Assembly: GCA_017435025.1 (NCBI GenBank)
Contig: JAFSFU010000102.1
Span: 1-6,409 of the forward strand
Direction: 5' to 3'
Source of the DNA: Lachnospiraceae bacterium
Lineage (GTDB): Bacteria > Bacillota_A > Clostridia > Lachnospirales > Lachnospiraceae
Length of the DNA stretch: 6,409 bases
Positions 3,976 to 6,409 of this stretch are shown here, piece after piece. Within the stretch, counting starts at the first letter, position 1; every line of letters begins with the position of its first letter. Under the pieces are notes generated by a model, which worked only from the letters and a program-made list of their open reading frames with translations, searched no databases and was not told the origin of the DNA. The position numbers and the translations under genes are program-made.

Positions 3976-6409
3976 TTATTTGAAGTATTTCACACCGCTC
4001 TCAAAGATCTTCATATCCTGATCGCCGTAGATATTCTTCGCAACAGCATCACCGCGTCTCTCAGAGTGAGCCATCTTACCGAATACACGACCATCCGGGC
4101 TTGTGATACCTTCGATTGCCATGTAAGAACCGTTCGGGTTCCAGTACTCGTCCATAGTCGCATTGCCCTCAAGGTCAACGTACTGAGTAGCAACCTGACC
4201 GTTCTCGAACAGCTTCTTAAGCCACTCTTCGTTTGCTACGAAGCGGCCTTCGCCGTGGGATACCGGGTTCACATATACACCGCCAAGCTCTGCCTCTCTT
4301 AACCACGGAGACTTGTTGGAAACAACCTTCAGGTTCACCATCTTGGAGATGTGACGACCGATGGTGTTGTATGTCAGAGTCGGGGAATCCGGATTCTGCT
4401 CGGAAATCTTGCCGTTCGGAACAAGACCAAGTTTGATCAGGGCCTGGAAACCGTTACAGATACCGAGTACAAGACCGTCGCGCTCATTTAATAACTTCTC
4501 GATCTCTTCCTTAAGAACTTCGTTTCTGAATGCAGTTGCGAAGAACTTAGCAGAACCTTCCGGCTCATCACCAGCGGAGAAGCCGCCCGGGAACATAACG
4601 ATCTGAGCTTTTGCGATTTCCTGCTTGTAGATCTCTACGGATTCACGGATATCTTCCGCAGTTAAGTTGCGGAATACTTTTGTTGTTACGTTTGCACCTG
4701 CACGCTCGAATGCCTTTGCACTGTCGAATTCACAGTTTGTGCCCGGGAATACCGGAATGAATACATTCGGAGTTGCGATCTTATGGTTGCAGATCACGAT
4801 ATTCTTCGCATCGTAAAGATCCTTCTGAACGTCTTCCTGCTTAATACCTGATTCTGTCGGATATACGCTCTCAAGAGTTGCGTTCCATGTATTTAATGCT
4901 TCATCCATGCAGATGCATGTATCGCCATACTGGAATGCAGCCTTTTCTGTTACTTCACCGACAACAGTGCAAGCTGCTGTCAGTTCAGCAACCTTGTCCG
5001 CCGGAACTTCACATACAATATTACCCCAACCTGCTGCAAATAACTGATCAGCCGCTACAGACTCATCAATCTTCACACCAAGGCGGTTACCGAACGCCAT
5101 CTTGCTCACTGCCTCTGCGATACCGTTTGCTTCAAGCGCGTATGCGGATACGATCTTGCCTGCAGCGATATCTGCAAAGAGTTTGGAATAACCGTCCATG
5201 ATCTGCTCATAGTTCGGGAGATCATAGCCGTCTTTTTCAATATTGAATACAACGATCTTGTTGCCGGCCTTCTTAAACTCCGGAGAGATCATTGTCTTGG
5301 AATCTGCCACATCAACAGCAAAGGAAACCAGTGTCGGCGGAACGTTTACTTCTTCGCCGCCTTCTTCCTTGAAGCTGCCGGACATACTGTCTTTACCGCC
5401 GATAGACGGAAGGCCAAAGCCGAGCTGAGCGTCATAAGCGCCAAGCAGTGCTGCGAACGGCTGACCCCAACGTGTCGGAACATCTGCCAGTTTCTTGAAG
5501 TACTCCTGGAAGGAGAAACGAATCTTCTTGTAGTCACCGCCTGCTGCCACGATCTTAGCGATGGAGGACAGAACTGCGTATACAGTACCGTGGTACGGGC
5601 TCCAGCTGGAAAGGTACGGATCAAAACCATAGCTCATAAGAGTTACAGTATCGCATTTACCCTTGAGAACCGGAAGTTTTGCAACCATAGTCTGAATCTC
5701 TGTCTGCTGGTACTTACCGCCGTACGGCATCATAACAGTGCCTGCACCGATGGATGCGTCAAAACGCTCAACAAGACCCTTCTGGGAACATACGTTTAAG
5801 GAACCTAACATCTTCAGCCACTCAGCCTTCACGTCAGCAACTTCCTTCTTTTCGAACGGGCTGCCTGCACGAACCGGAGTTTCTAATGTTACGTCTGCTT
5901 CCTGATGTGCACCGTTTGTATCGAGGAATGCACGGCTCAGATCAACGATAGTATTTCCTCTCCAGTTGATCACGAGACGCGGGCTCTCTGTTACTTCTGC
6001 AACGGTTACAGCCTCAAGGTTCTCTTCTGCTGCATAACCTAAGAATGCATCCACATCTTTCGGATCTACAACAACAGCCATACGCTCCTGGGACTCGGAG
6101 ATTGCAAGTTCTGTACCATCAAGACCTGCATACTTCTTCGGCACTTTATCAAGATCGATCTTAAGACCTGCTGCAAGCTCACCGATCGCTACAGATACAC
6201 CGCCTGCACCAAAGTCATTACATTTCTTAATTAATCTGGATACTTCCGGACGGCGGAACATTCTCTGGATCTTACGCTCTGTCGGCGCATTTCCCTTCTG
6301 CACCTCAGCTCCACAGGTTTCAATAGAGCTTTCTGTATGTACCTTAGAGGAGCCTGTTGCACCACCACAGCCATCACGTCCGGTACGACCACCTAAAAGG
6401 ATGATGATA
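3976..6409 (-). CDS. purL: Phosphoribosylformylglycinamidine (FGAM) synthase, large single-chain PurL (N-terminus off window)
   Basis: The frame is open from the tandem stop TAATAA (last codon 3976-3978) to the right edge, giving 810 residues of a protein whose single-chain family is usually about 1250-1300. The real start is therefore outside the window; the GTG at 6301-6303 is internal. The enzyme catalyses the fourth step of purine synthesis, converting FGAR, ATP and glutamine to FGAM in the cytoplasm. Numbering from the first complete codon, GGRTGRDGCGGATGSS at 6-21 is the central synthetase signature, DFGAGGVSVAIGE lies at about 65-77 and PSIGGKDSMSG at 334-344. The C-terminal glutaminase domain starts near 548 with VFIPVFPGTNCEFD. 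It contains the nucleophile C651 in LGICNGFQ (codon 4456-4458), and H781 and E783 in MAHSER complete the triad. The fused glutaminase means no separate purQ is needed. The gene ends in its own terminator. Confidence 0.97.
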   Translation of the reverse strand, partial: IIILLGGRTGRDGCGGATGSSKVHTESSIETCGAEVQKGNAPTERKIQRMFRRPEVSRLIKKCNDFGAGGVSVAIGELAAGLKIDLDKVPKKYAGLDGTELAISESQERMAVVVDPKDVDAFLGYAAEENLEAVTVAEVTESPRLVINWRGNTIVDLSRAFLDTNGAHQEADVTLETPVRAGSPFEKKEVADVKAEWLKMLGSLNVCSQKGLVERFDASIGAGTVMMPYGGKYQQTEIQTMVAKLPVLKGKCDTVTLMSYGFDPYLSSWSPYHGTVYAVLSSIAKIVAAGGDYKKIRFSFQEYFKKLADVPTRWGQPFAALLGAYDAQLGFGLPSIGGKDSMSGSFKEEGGEEVNVPPTLVSFAVDVADSKTMISPEFKKAGNKIVVFNIEKDGYDLPNYEQIMDGYSKLFADIAAGKIVSAYALEANGIAEAVSKMAFGNRLGVKIDESVAADQLFAAGWGNIVCEVPADKVAELTAACTVVGEVTEKAAFQYGDTCICMDEALNTWNATLESVYPTESGIKQEDVQKDLYDAKNIVICNHKIATPNVFIPVFPGTNCEFDSAKAFERAGANVTTKVFRNLTAEDIRESVEIYKQEIAKAQIVMFPGGFSAGDEPEGSAKFFATAFRNEVLKEEIEKLLNERDGLVLGICNGFQALIKLGLVPNGKISEQNPDSPTLTYNTIGRHISKMVNLKVVSNKSPWLREAELGGVYVNPVSHGEGRFVANEEWLKKLFENGQVATQYVDLEGNATMDEYWNPNGSYMAIEGITSPDGRVFGKMAHSERRGDAVAKNIYGDQDMKIFESGVKYFK

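Noticed and set aside
6301..6303. GTG as the start of PurL
   Set aside because: The same frame continues upstream to the window edge and contains the conserved GGRTGRDG and GATGSS signature, so this codon is internal.

Overview
The window looks like chromosomal DNA of a low-to-moderate GC Gram-positive anaerobe, most likely a Lachnospiraceae-type Clostridia. The evidence is strong AGGAG/GGAGG-type ribosome binding sites, compact spacing, rho-independent terminators, and a long single-chain PurL with a C-terminal glutaminase domain. The genus is inferred from overall flavour, not from any database match.

Layout, left to right. (1) Positions 1-363 (-) hold the N-terminal part of an isochorismatase/nicotinamidase-family cysteine hydrolase that runs off the left edge. 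(2) The intergenic stretch 364-610 contains this gene's promoter and a 30-codon fragment on the + strand that reads as the C-terminus of a glutathione peroxidase, apparently a decayed gene. (3) Positions 611-1006 (+) encode a small pyridoxamine 5'-phosphate oxidase-like flavin-binding protein. (4) A long hairpin at 1039-1092 separates this gene from a convergent - strand operon. (5) That operon (2412 down to 1122) encodes a TAXI-type TRAP solute-binding lipoprotein followed one base later by an acylphosphatase, with a near-consensus promoter at 2452-2480. (6) Positions 2582-3793 (-) encode a GltS-type sodium/glutamate symporter with its own extended -10 promoter and its own terminator. (7) Positions 3976-6409 (-) hold the C-terminal 810 residues of PurL (FGAM synthase), ending in a strong terminator at 3888-3922; its start is beyond the right edge.

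Each - strand unit from 6409 down to 1122 has a recognisable terminator, and promoters were found for the symporter and for the TAXI/acylphosphatase pair. The region therefore reads as a series of short independent transcription units rather than one operon. Most of it is ordinary housekeeping or transport. The points worth a second look are the TAXI binding protein with no TRAP permease beside it, its tight coupling to an acylphosphatase, its position directly downstream of a glutamate-type symporter, and the glutathione peroxidase remnant. I found no CRISPR array, tRNA, rRNA, insertion sequence, phage gene or riboswitch, and no convincing new multi-gene system.
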